This document shows positions 1-5,213 of a DNA stretch of 7,636 nucleotides, one piece after another (the stretch's first letter is position 1; each line of letters begins with the position of its first letter). The stretch lies in NCBI GenBank assembly GCA_021845835.1, contig JAJZVE010000207.1, positions 1 to 7,636 on the forward strand. The letters are read 5' to 3'. Below the pieces are notes generated by a model. It ran no database searches. It was not told the origin of the DNA and worked only from the letters and a program-made list of their open reading frames with translations. The translations under genes and the position numbers were made by a program. The DNA comes from Pseudomonadota bacterium. Its GTDB lineage: Bacteria; Pseudomonadota; Alphaproteobacteria; Acetobacterales; Acetobacteraceae.

Positions 1-173
1 GCCGAAGCGGCCGATATCGACAACGCCGCCGCCAGCCGGGGGCTGAAGACGCCGAAGCAGCGCCATCTCGTCCACATCGAGCAGACGAACCGGCGCAGCT
101 GTCCACGCTCACGACCCTGCTGCGCCGACTGTTCGAACAGGTTCCCTGTATGAACCAGGACGACGAGACCTGA
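1..173 (+). CDS. C-terminal end of an unrecognised protein, with an apparent frameshift
   Basis: The 5' part lies outside the window. Codons with G or C in the third position run in frame 1 from base 1 to about base 100, encoding a stretch ending HLVHIEQTNRR. The same coding signature then continues in frame 3 from about base 100, encoding QLSTLTTLLRRLFEQV, to the TGA at 171-173. Frame 1 itself runs on in cysteine- and arginine-rich, unlikely sequence to a TGA at 150-152. The two halves would join if one base were restored near 95-105, so I infer a 1-base deletion: either a real broken gene or a sequencing error. The C-terminal part looks helical and leucine-rich. I do not recognise the family and assign no function. 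It converges on the minus-strand SDR gene, whose stop is 36 bases away. Confidence 0.45.
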   Translation, partial: RSGRYRQRRRQPGAEDAEAAPSRPHRADEPAQLSTLTTLLRRLFEQVPCMNQDDET

Positions 174-192
174 GCCGCGCGCGTGGCGCGGC
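174..192. terminator. GC hairpin between convergent genes, possible bidirectional terminator
   Basis: A perfect 7-base-pair stem, GCCGCGC (174-180) with GCGCGGC (186-192), closes a 5-base loop. It starts directly after the TGA of the left-edge gene and lies 17 bases beyond the end of the convergent SDR gene at 210. There is no run of T on either side, so it is not a canonical intrinsic terminator. Its place between two converging stops suggests a transcription end or an mRNA 3' stabiliser. Confidence 0.4.
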
Positions 193-209
193 CGGTCCCG
201 TGCGTCCGC

Positions 210-959
210 TCAGACGGTGCGCCCGCCGTCCACCGGCAGTTCGACGCCGGTGATCAGCGACGCCTCGTCGGAGGCGAGGTACACCGCGGCATAGGCGACG
301 TCGCTCGCGCGCGACATGCGGCCGAGCGGGATGGTGGCGAGGAACCTCGCGCGGTTCTCCGGCGTGTCCGGCATGCCCATGAAGGCTTCGAGCAGCCCGG
401 TCTCGCCCATCACCGGGCAGATCGCATTGACCCGGATCTTCCAGGGCGCCAGCTCCACTGCGAGCGATTTCGACACCAGGTTCACCGCGCCCTTGGAGGC
501 GTTGTACCAGGTCAGCCCCGGCCGCGGCCGGATGCCGGCCGTCGAGCCGATGTTCAGGATCACCCCGCCGCCCGCGTCGCGCATCACCGGCGCCGCCGCA
601 CGTACGAAATGAAAGATCGATTTCACGTTGACGCGGAAGACGCGGTCGAACTCGTCCTCGGTCACTTCCAGCAGCGGCCGGTTGCGATGCGTGGTGCCGG
701 CGTTGTTGACCAGGATGTTCGGCGCGCCGAAGGCGGCGACTGTCGTCGTCATCACGCGCGCCACGTCGTCCGCGTTGCCGACATCGGCAGCGATCGCGAT
801 GGCGGCCTTGCCCAGCCGCGCCGCCACCGCCTGCGCCGCGTCGCCGCGAATATCGACCACGGCGACGCGCGCGCCTTCGGCCACATAGCTTTCCGCGATG
901 CCTTCGCCGAAGCCGCCGCCGGCACCGGTGACGATTGCCACCTTGTCCTTCAGTCTCAT
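210..959 (-). CDS. Short-chain dehydrogenase/reductase (SDR), classical type, NAD(P)-dependent
   Basis: A 249-residue cytoplasmic oxidoreductase of the usual classical SDR length. It interconverts a hydroxyl and a carbonyl group using a nicotinamide cofactor. The Rossmann glycine motif is T11-G12-x3-G16-F-G18. D36 at the end of the second beta strand suggests NAD(H) preference. D59 is the adenine-pocket Asp and N85-N-A-G88 is intact. The catalytic set is complete: N111, S139, Y152 and K156 (YNASK). The C-terminus ends in the usual GVELPVDGG. The ATG at 957-959 is supported by GAGGGA six bases upstream. It is the last gene of the minus-strand operon, 47 bases after the ALDH stop. Its likely role is the alcohol/ketone step of the same catabolic route. 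Such proteins are often labelled 3-oxoacyl-ACP reductase (FabG-like) or glucose 1-dehydrogenase, but nothing here fixes the substrate. Confidence 0.93.
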   Translation of the reverse strand: MRLKDKVAIVTGAGGGFGEGIAESYVAEGARVAVVDIRGDAAQAVAARLGKAAIAIAADVGNADDVARVMTTTVAAFGAPNILVNNAGTTHRNRPLLEVTEDEFDRVFRVNVKSIFHFVRAAAPVMRDAGGGVILNIGSTAGIRPRPGLTWYNASKGAVNLVSKSLAVELAPWKIRVNAICPVMGETGLLEAFMGMPDTPENRARFLATIPLGRMSRASDVAYAAVYLASDEASLITGVELPVDGGRTV

Positions 960-1006
960 TGTGCGTCCCTCAGAAATGTCCGTGCGCTGCGCTGGTTCGC
1001 ACGCTC

Positions 1007-2440
1007 TCAGCCGTGCCTGATGGCGATGGTCTTGAGCGACCCGAAGCCGTGCAGCGCCTCGAACCCCTTTTCGCGGCCGTGGCCGGAACGCTTGGTGCCG
1101 CCGAACGGCAGCTCCACGCCGCCGCCGGCGCCGTAGTTGTTGATGAACACCTGGCCGGACTTCACCTGCCGGGCGATGCGCAGCGCGCGGCCGATGTCGC
1201 TGGTCCAGATGCCGGCCACCAGGCCGTATTGCGTGCCGTTGGCGATGCGGATCGCCTCCGCCTCGTCACGCATGCGGATCGCCACCAGCACCGGGCCGAA
1301 GATTTCCTCCTGCGCCAGCACGTGATCGGGCGGCACGTCGCCGATCAGCGTCGGCCGCACGTAGTAGCCCGACGCCGGCACATTGGTGCCGATCTCGCCC
1401 TGCGCCAGAATCGGCAGCCCGTCGCGTTTGGCGATGTCCAGGTAGTGGCCGATGCGCGCCTGCTGCGCGGCGTTGACGACCGGGCCGAGATCGAGGTCCT
1501 GGTTCGCCGCCCCGGCGCGCAGCCCGGTGAAGCGGCGGGCGAGGTCGGCGGTGAAGGACGGATACAGGCGGTCCTCGATCAGCACGCGCGAGCCGGCGCT
1601 GCAGGTCTGGCCGGCGTTCTGCACGATGCCGCGCACGATGGTCGCCGCCGCGGTGTCCAGATCGGCATCGGCAAAGACGATCTGCGGCGACTTGCCGCCG
1701 AGTTCCAGCGTCACCGGAATGGTGTGCTGCGCTGCCGCCGTCTGCACCAGCGTGCCGACCTCGGTGGAACCGGTGAAGCTGATATGGCTGATGCCGGGAT
1801 GCGCGCTGAGCGCCGCGCCGGCTTCCTCGCCCAACCCGGTCACGACGTTCAAGGCACCCGGCGGGAAGCCCGCTTCCTCGGCAAGGCGCGCCAGGGCGAG
1901 CGCGGTGAGCGAGGTGTCCTCAGCCGGCTTCAGCACGACGGCGTTGCCCATCGCCAGCGCCGGCGCAACCGAACGGCCGGTCATCTGCAGCGGGTAGTTC
2001 CACGGCGTAATGTGCCCGGTGACGCCGTGCGGCTCCCACACCGTCATCACCGTGTAGCCGTCCTGGAACGGGATGGTGTCGCCGTGCAGCTTGTCGGCGG
2101 CGCCGGCGTAATACTCGAAGTAGCGCGCACACACCGTCACGTCGGCGCGGGCCTGGCTCAGCGGCTTGCCGACATCCTCGCTTTCCATCTGCGCAAGGCG
2201 TTCGGCGTCGCGGCGGATCAGTTCGGCCAGGCGCAGCAGCAGCCGCCCGCGCGCCGTCGCGTCCAGCTTGCCCCACGCGCCACCCAGGGCCGCGTGCGCG
2301 GCGGCGACCGCGGCATCGACATCCGCCGCGGTGCCGCGGGCGATGCGTGCCATCTCCTGCCCGTCCGAAGGATTGATCACCGGCAGGCTCGCGTCGGCCG
2401 CGCGCCAGGCGCCACCGATATAGTGCTGATAGGTTTCCAT
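1007..2440 (-). CDS. NAD(P)-dependent aldehyde dehydrogenase
   Basis: A 477-residue protein, the normal length for the ALDH superfamily, which oxidises aldehydes to carboxylic acids in the cytoplasm. All key residues are present: N148 in TPWNYP (oxyanion hole), K171 in LKPAE (cofactor binding), the glycine motif FTGSTEVG (222-229), E246 in LELGGKSP (general base), the nucleophile C280 in GQTCSAGSR, and E379 in EEIFGP. The C-terminal PFGGTKRSGHGRE segment is also typical. The frame stays open upstream to 2887, but the ATG at 2438-2440 is chosen because AGGAGG with an adjoining GAGAGG precedes it and the protein then begins like family members (YIGGAW near the N-terminus). It is third in the operon, 47 bases after the CoA transferase gene and 47 bases before the SDR. 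The sequence resembles the betaine-aldehyde / gamma-aminobutyraldehyde type, but I cannot assign a substrate. The neighbouring CoA transferase suggests its acid product may be thioesterified. Confidence 0.95.
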   Translation of the reverse strand: METYQHYIGGAWRAADASLPVINPSDGQEMARIARGTAADVDAAVAAAHAALGGAWGKLDATARGRLLLRLAELIRRDAERLAQMESEDVGKPLSQARADVTVCARYFEYYAGAADKLHGDTIPFQDGYTVMTVWEPHGVTGHITPWNYPLQMTGRSVAPALAMGNAVVLKPAEDTSLTALALARLAEEAGFPPGALNVVTGLGEEAGAALSAHPGISHISFTGSTEVGTLVQTAAAQHTIPVTLELGGKSPQIVFADADLDTAAATIVRGIVQNAGQTCSAGSRVLIEDRLYPSFTADLARRFTGLRAGAANQDLDLGPVVNAAQQARIGHYLDIAKRDGLPILAQGEIGTNVPASGYYVRPTLIGDVPPDHVLAQEEIFGPVLVAIRMRDEAEAIRIANGTQYGLVAGIWTSDIGRALRIARQVKSGQVFINNYGAGGGVELPFGGTKRSGHGREKGFEALHGFGSLKTIAIRHG

Positions 2441-2456
2441 CCGATCCTCTCCTCCT

Positions 2457-2482
2457 GCGGCCGCGCCCCGCGGGCCGGCCGC
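2457..2482 (-). promoter_or_regulatory. Intercistronic hairpin abutting the ALDH ribosome binding site
   Basis: In the 47-base gap between the CoA transferase stop and the ALDH start, GCGGCCG (2457-2463) pairs with CGGCCGC (2476-2482). Inside it GCCC (2465-2468) pairs with GGGC (2472-2475) around a 3-base loop, with base 2464 bulged. That gives about 11 GC-rich pairs. On the transcript it starts 5 bases after the CoA transferase stop codon and ends exactly where the AGGAGG of the ALDH gene (2451-2456) begins. No T run follows, so full termination is unlikely. It could be an mRNA-processing or stability element, or could tune ALDH translation. The fold is seen in the sequence; the role is inference. 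Confidence 0.4.
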
Positions 2483-2487
2483 TCCGC

Positions 2488-3642
2488 TCACCGCGCCGCC
2501 GTTTCCGTCGATATGCCCAGCTCCGCCAGGATGCGGGCGTTGTGTTCGCCCAGCGCCGGCACCGGGTCCATGCGCGGCGCCCAGCCATCCGGCGCCACCG
2601 GACGCAGCATCGGCATCGGCCCGGCGGGGGTGGTCACGTCCTGCCAGCGCCCCCGCGCGGCGAGCTGCGGATGCTCCCACACCGCCGCCATGTCGTTCAC
2701 CCGCGCGGTGCCGATGCCGGCGCGCTCCAGCCGCTCCATCGCCTCCGCCGTGGACAGCGCCCGCAGCGTCCCGACGATCAGCGGCTCCAGCATGGCGCGC
2801 TGGCCGGCGCGGCCGGCATTGCCGGCACAGCGCGGATCGTCGGCAAGGTCCGGACGCTGCAGCACGTGCCGGGCGAACGCCATCCATTCACGGTCGTTCT
2901 GCAACCCGAACAGCACCGCGCCGTCCGCGGTGGCAAAGGGGCCGTAGGGGTAGATCGTGGCATGACCCGCGCCGGTGCGCGGCGGCGGCGGCGCGCCGTC
3001 CATCGCGTAGTAGAGCGGATAGCCCATCCACTCCGCCATCGCCTCCAGCATCGAAACCTCGATCACATCGCCCGCGCCGGTGCGCCCGCGCTGGATCAGG
3101 GCGGCCAGGATGGCGTTGCTCGCGGTCACGCCGGCGGCGATGTCGGCGATCGAGACGCCGGATTTCGACGGCGTCTCCGGCGTGCCGGTGACGGAGAGCA
3201 CGCCGGCCTCCGCCTGGATCAGCAGGTCGTAGGCCTTGCGCCCGCTCCAGGGCCCGCCGCCGCCGTAGCCGGAGATACCGCACACGATCAGGCGCGGATG
3301 CCGCGCCCGCAACGCCGCGGCGCCGAGGCCCAGCCGCTCCGCCGCCCCTGGCGCCAGGTTCTGCACCAGCACGTCGGCGCGCGCGACCAGCCTGTGCAGC
3401 ACATCCTGGCCGGCATCTGTCTTGAGGTCCAGCGCCAGGCTTTCCTTGGAGCGGTTGCACCAGACGAAATGGCTGGAAAGGCCCCGTGCCCGCCGGTCGT
3501 AGTCGCGGGCAAAGTCGCCGCCGTCCGGCCGCTCCACCTTGATCACCCGCGCGCCGAGATCGGCCAGCAGCCGCGTGCAGTAGGGCGCCGCAATCGCCTG
3601 CTCCAGCGACACCACCAGCACCCCGTCCAGCGGCCGGCTCAT
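2488..3642 (-). CDS. Family III CoA transferase (CaiB/BaiF family)
   Basis: A 384-residue cytoplasmic enzyme, slightly short for this roughly 400-residue family, which moves CoA between acyl-CoA and free carboxylic acids. The N-terminus has the family signature LDGVLVVSLEQAIAAPYCTRLLADLGARVIKVE (residues 5-37), followed by NRSKESLALDLK (63-74). GYGGGGPW lies at 125-132. D167 in GVSIADIAAG (162-171) matches the catalytic aspartate known from formyl-CoA transferase. The C-terminus carries HPQLAARGRW and PALGEHN. The frame is open upstream to 4236, but that extension is an arginine-rich shadow of the next gene. The ATG at 3640-3642 overlaps the hydratase stop by 4 bases (ATGA), implying translational coupling; only a weak GAGG precedes it. 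Pairing with the hydratase suggests a mesaconyl-CoA or itaconate CoA transferase role. Other dicarboxylate or branched acids remain possible. Confidence 0.92.
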   Translation of the reverse strand: MSRPLDGVLVVSLEQAIAAPYCTRLLADLGARVIKVERPDGGDFARDYDRRARGLSSHFVWCNRSKESLALDLKTDAGQDVLHRLVARADVLVQNLAPGAAERLGLGAAALRARHPRLIVCGISGYGGGGPWSGRKAYDLLIQAEAGVLSVTGTPETPSKSGVSIADIAAGVTASNAILAALIQRGRTGAGDVIEVSMLEAMAEWMGYPLYYAMDGAPPPPRTGAGHATIYPYGPFATADGAVLFGLQNDREWMAFARHVLQRPDLADDPRCAGNAGRAGQRAMLEPLIVGTLRALSTAEAMERLERAGIGTARVNDMAAVWEHPQLAARGRWQDVTTPAGPMPMLRPVAPDGWAPRMDPVPALGEHNARILAELGISTETAAR

Positions 3643-4493
3643 GCCAGCACCGCCTCGGCCTGCATGGCCAGCCCGCCCGCGTCGTTGCTTGCCCACAGCG
3701 TGACCCGCCCCTCCCCGTCCGGCTCGGTGCCGTTCAGGTGCAACGGCACGCCGTCGAACAGCGGCGAGACGGCGCGGAACGAGAACGTCGCCACCCGCGC
3801 CCGCGGCCGCTCGCGCCGCACCAGGTCGAGCAGCAGCGTGGCGAGCAGCGGCCCATGCACGACCAGGCCGGGATAGCCCTCCACTTCGGTCACGTAGCGG
3901 CGGTCGTAATGGATGCGGTGGCCGTTGAAGGTAAGAGCGGAATAACGGAACAGCAGCACGTCGTCCGGCACCACCGCGCGGTGCCAGGCGCCCGGCGGCG
4001 GCGCGGCGGGCGCGGTGCGGACGGCGGCACCCTGCAGGCCGCGATAGACGATGTCGTGCTCCTCCATCACCAGCGGCGTCGCGCCATCGCGCTCGGCGAC
4101 CTCGTGGCGGACGGTAACGAACACGAGCGCACCGGAGCCGCCTTCGCGCCGCGTGATGCCGGCGATGACGGAGCGCCGTTCGACGCGCATGCCCACGCGC
4201 AGCGGGCCGAGGAAGCGTACCCGGCTGCCGGCCCACATGCGCCGCGGCAGGTCATGCACCGGCGGCAGGAAGCCGCCGCGCGCGGGGTGGCCGTCCGGCC
4301 CCAGGCCGGATTGCCGGGTCTGCGGCAGGAACAGCAGCCAGTGGGCGAGCGGCGGCGCCGCGTCGCCGTCCCGCGCCGGCGGATCATCCCGGTCCAGCGT
4401 CGCCGCCAGCCGGTCGAGCGGCCCGGCGACGATCACGTCCTGCGCCGTCTCGCCACGGCCGATCCAGGCGTCAAGGGATGTGTCTGCCGCCAT
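3639..4493 (-). CDS. Hot-dog (MaoC/HTD2-type) enoyl-CoA hydratase, mesaconyl-C4-CoA/itaconyl-CoA hydratase-like
   Basis: A 284-residue double hot-dog protein. The N-terminal half is a FAS1-type dehydratase domain with WLLFLPQTRQSGLGPDGHP (52-70), RGGFLPPV (72-79) and RRMWAGSRVRF (84-94). The C-terminal half holds the hydratase signature FRYSALTFNGHRIHYDRRY (182-200), then GYPGLVVHGPL (206-216). This arrangement is characteristic of the mesaconyl-C4-CoA / 3-methylfumaryl-CoA hydratase (Meh) and related itaconyl-CoA hydratases, which add water to a C4-linked enoyl-CoA to give citramalyl-CoA. The ATG at 4491-4493 is preferred because family members begin with a similar (L)DAWIGR-ETAxDV segment; an upstream start at 4577 would add 28 residues of poor, arginine-rich sequence. 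The ribosome binding site is weak. It is the first gene of the minus-strand operon and overlaps the CoA transferase start by 4 bases. Family assignment is strong; the exact substrate is inferred. Confidence 0.88.
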   Translation of the reverse strand: MAADTSLDAWIGRGETAQDVIVAGPLDRLAATLDRDDPPARDGDAAPPLAHWLLFLPQTRQSGLGPDGHPARGGFLPPVHDLPRRMWAGSRVRFLGPLRVGMRVERRSVIAGITRREGGSGALVFVTVRHEVAERDGATPLVMEEHDIVYRGLQGAAVRTAPAAPPPGAWHRAVVPDDVLLFRYSALTFNGHRIHYDRRYVTEVEGYPGLVVHGPLLATLLLDLVRRERPRARVATFSFRAVSPLFDGVPLHLNGTEPDGEGRVTLWASNDAGGLAMQAEAVLA

Positions 4494-4693
4494 GTCCGTC
4501 CGTGACCCCCAGGCGCCTCGCTTGCCATGCGCCCGACCTTCGCGATAGCCGGAAATTCCGCGCCTCGCTTTCGGCAATGGCGAATACCTGATGCGCGGCG
4601 GCGCGCGCGCCGTCAGCCAGGGCGTTCCGGTTGCGGCCGGCGCGCGGTATCCTGTCGGCCGTCCGCAACAACGCAGGGCGAAGGAGACCCGTC
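4494..4693. promoter_or_regulatory. Divergent intergenic region, presumed to hold both promoters
   Basis: These 200 bases separate the divergent hydratase operon and the DUF302 gene, so promoters for both are expected here. A possible plus-strand sigma-70-like pair is TTGCCA (4522-4527), 16 bases, then GATAGC (4544-4549), but it is weak and would give a leader of about 140 bases. I could not pick a convincing minus-strand promoter. An odd-centred palindrome CGGAA-A-TTCCG lies at 4550-4560, a size that could suit an operator half-site pair. No regulator gene lies in the window. Confidence 0.35.
4513..4570. repeat. 11-base direct repeat pair in the divergent promoter region
   Basis: GCGCCTCGCTT occurs at 4513-4523 and again, identical, at 4560-4570. 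The copies are 47 bases apart start to start, and the inverted repeat at 4550-4560 lies against the second copy. They could be paired regulator binding sites. In GC-rich DNA a chance match of this length is not negligible. Confidence 0.35.
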
Positions 4694-4696
4694 GTG
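4681..4696 (+). promoter_or_regulatory. Ribosome binding site that fixes a GTG start
   Basis: AAGGAG at 4681-4686 lies seven bases before the GTG at 4694-4696. No ATG in this frame is so placed: the only upstream one, at 4631, has no clear ribosome binding site and would add 21 residues rich in arginine. The GTG start is therefore chosen for the DUF302 gene. Confidence 0.8.
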
Positions 4697-5095
4697 ACCT
4701 ATCATTTCTCGACGACGCTCAGGCTGCCGTTCGACACGGCGATCACGGCGACGACCGACGCGCTGAAGCGCCACGGCTTCGGCGTGCTGACCGAGATCGA
4801 CGTGCAGGCGACGCTGAAGGCGAAGCTGGGCGCGGATTTCCGGCCCTACCGCATCCTCGGCGCCTGCAACCCGCAGATGGCCTTCCGGGCGCTGACGGCG
4901 GAGGACAAGATCGGCACCATGCTGCCCTGCAATGTCATCGTCCAGCAGCACGCGGACGGCACCGTCGAGGTCTCGGCCGTCGACCCGGTCGCCTCCATGC
5001 AGGCCATCGACAACCCGGCGCTGGCCGAGATCGCCGGGACCGTGCGGGAGATGCTGAAGGCGGCGGTGGCGGAGATCGGCACGGCGAGGACGTGA
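4694..5095 (+). CDS. DUF302 domain protein
   Basis: A 133-residue protein, about the usual length for a stand-alone DUF302 protein. It begins (M)TYHFSTTLRLPFDTAITATTDALKR and continues HGFGVLTEIDVQATLKAKLG (residues 27-46), RPYRILGACNPQMAFRAL (about 50-67), IGTMLPCNVIVQQ and VSAVDPVASMQAI. These match the DUF302 pattern of a beta-alpha-beta fold with a conserved GF-V--EIDV segment, a 'Y-ILGACNP--A--AL' core and a 'LPCNV-V' strand. No signal peptide or membrane segment is seen, so it is probably cytoplasmic. The biochemical function of the family is not established. The gene stands alone on the plus strand, divergent from the hydratase operon and 118 bases before the FAD dehydrogenase gene. 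The hairpins in that gap argue against simple co-transcription. Confidence 0.9.
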   Translation: MTYHFSTTLRLPFDTAITATTDALKRHGFGVLTEIDVQATLKAKLGADFRPYRILGACNPQMAFRALTAEDKIGTMLPCNVIVQQHADGTVEVSAVDPVASMQAIDNPALAEIAGTVREMLKAAVAEIGTART

Positions 5096-5144
5096 CCGCC
5101 CGCCGCGCAGGAACACCCGCAGCGTCCGGCAACGAGCGGTTGAA

Positions 5145-5162
5145 GCCGGGGCGAAGCCCGGC
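5145..5162 (+). terminator. Hairpin downstream of the DUF302 gene, possible terminator
   Basis: GCCGGG (5145-5150) pairs with CCCGGC (5157-5162). With G5151 bulged, C5152 can pair G5156 to close a GAA loop. It begins 49 bases after the DUF302 stop. No T tract follows (the next bases are CTAACCTG), so it is at best a weak or factor-assisted terminator. Confidence 0.4.
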
Positions 5163-5178
5163 CTAACCTGACGGCCGA

Positions 5179-5199
5179 ATGGGCGGAGCGTCCGCCCAT
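5179..5199 (+). promoter_or_regulatory. Perfect 9-base-pair hairpin just upstream of the dehydrogenase ribosome binding site
   Basis: ATGGGCGGA (5179-5187) and TCCGCCCAT (5191-5199) are exact inverse complements around a GCG loop. The stem ends 2 bases before the GGGGA (5202-5206) that serves the ATG at 5214. It could be a second terminator arm, an operator for a dimeric regulator, or a 5' leader structure affecting translation. The symmetry is certain; the function is inference. Confidence 0.45.
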
Positions 5200-5213
5200 C
5201 CGGGGAATCCTGC

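Noticed and set aside
2441..2887. N-terminal extension of the ALDH to a start at 2887
   Set aside because: The extra 149 residues are antisense-type, Ala/Arg-rich sequence within the CoA transferase gene, while the ATG at 2440 has a strong ribosome binding site and gives the normal family N-terminus.
935..2947. Plus-strand open frame of 670 codons opposite the ALDH and part of the CoA transferase gene
   Set aside because: It is rich in Arg, Ala, Gly and His with no recognisable motif and lies antisense to genes with complete catalytic motifs. Long antisense frames are expected in very GC-rich DNA.
2542..3876. Plus-strand open frame of 444 codons opposite the CoA transferase gene
   Set aside because: Same low-complexity Arg/His/Ala composition; a shadow of the coding strand.
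3643..4236. N-terminal extension of the CoA transferase to a start at 4236 (a hydratase-CoA transferase fusion)
   Set aside because: The extension is out of frame with the hydratase and is low-complexity. The ATGA overlap at 3639-3642 gives a clean family N-terminus.
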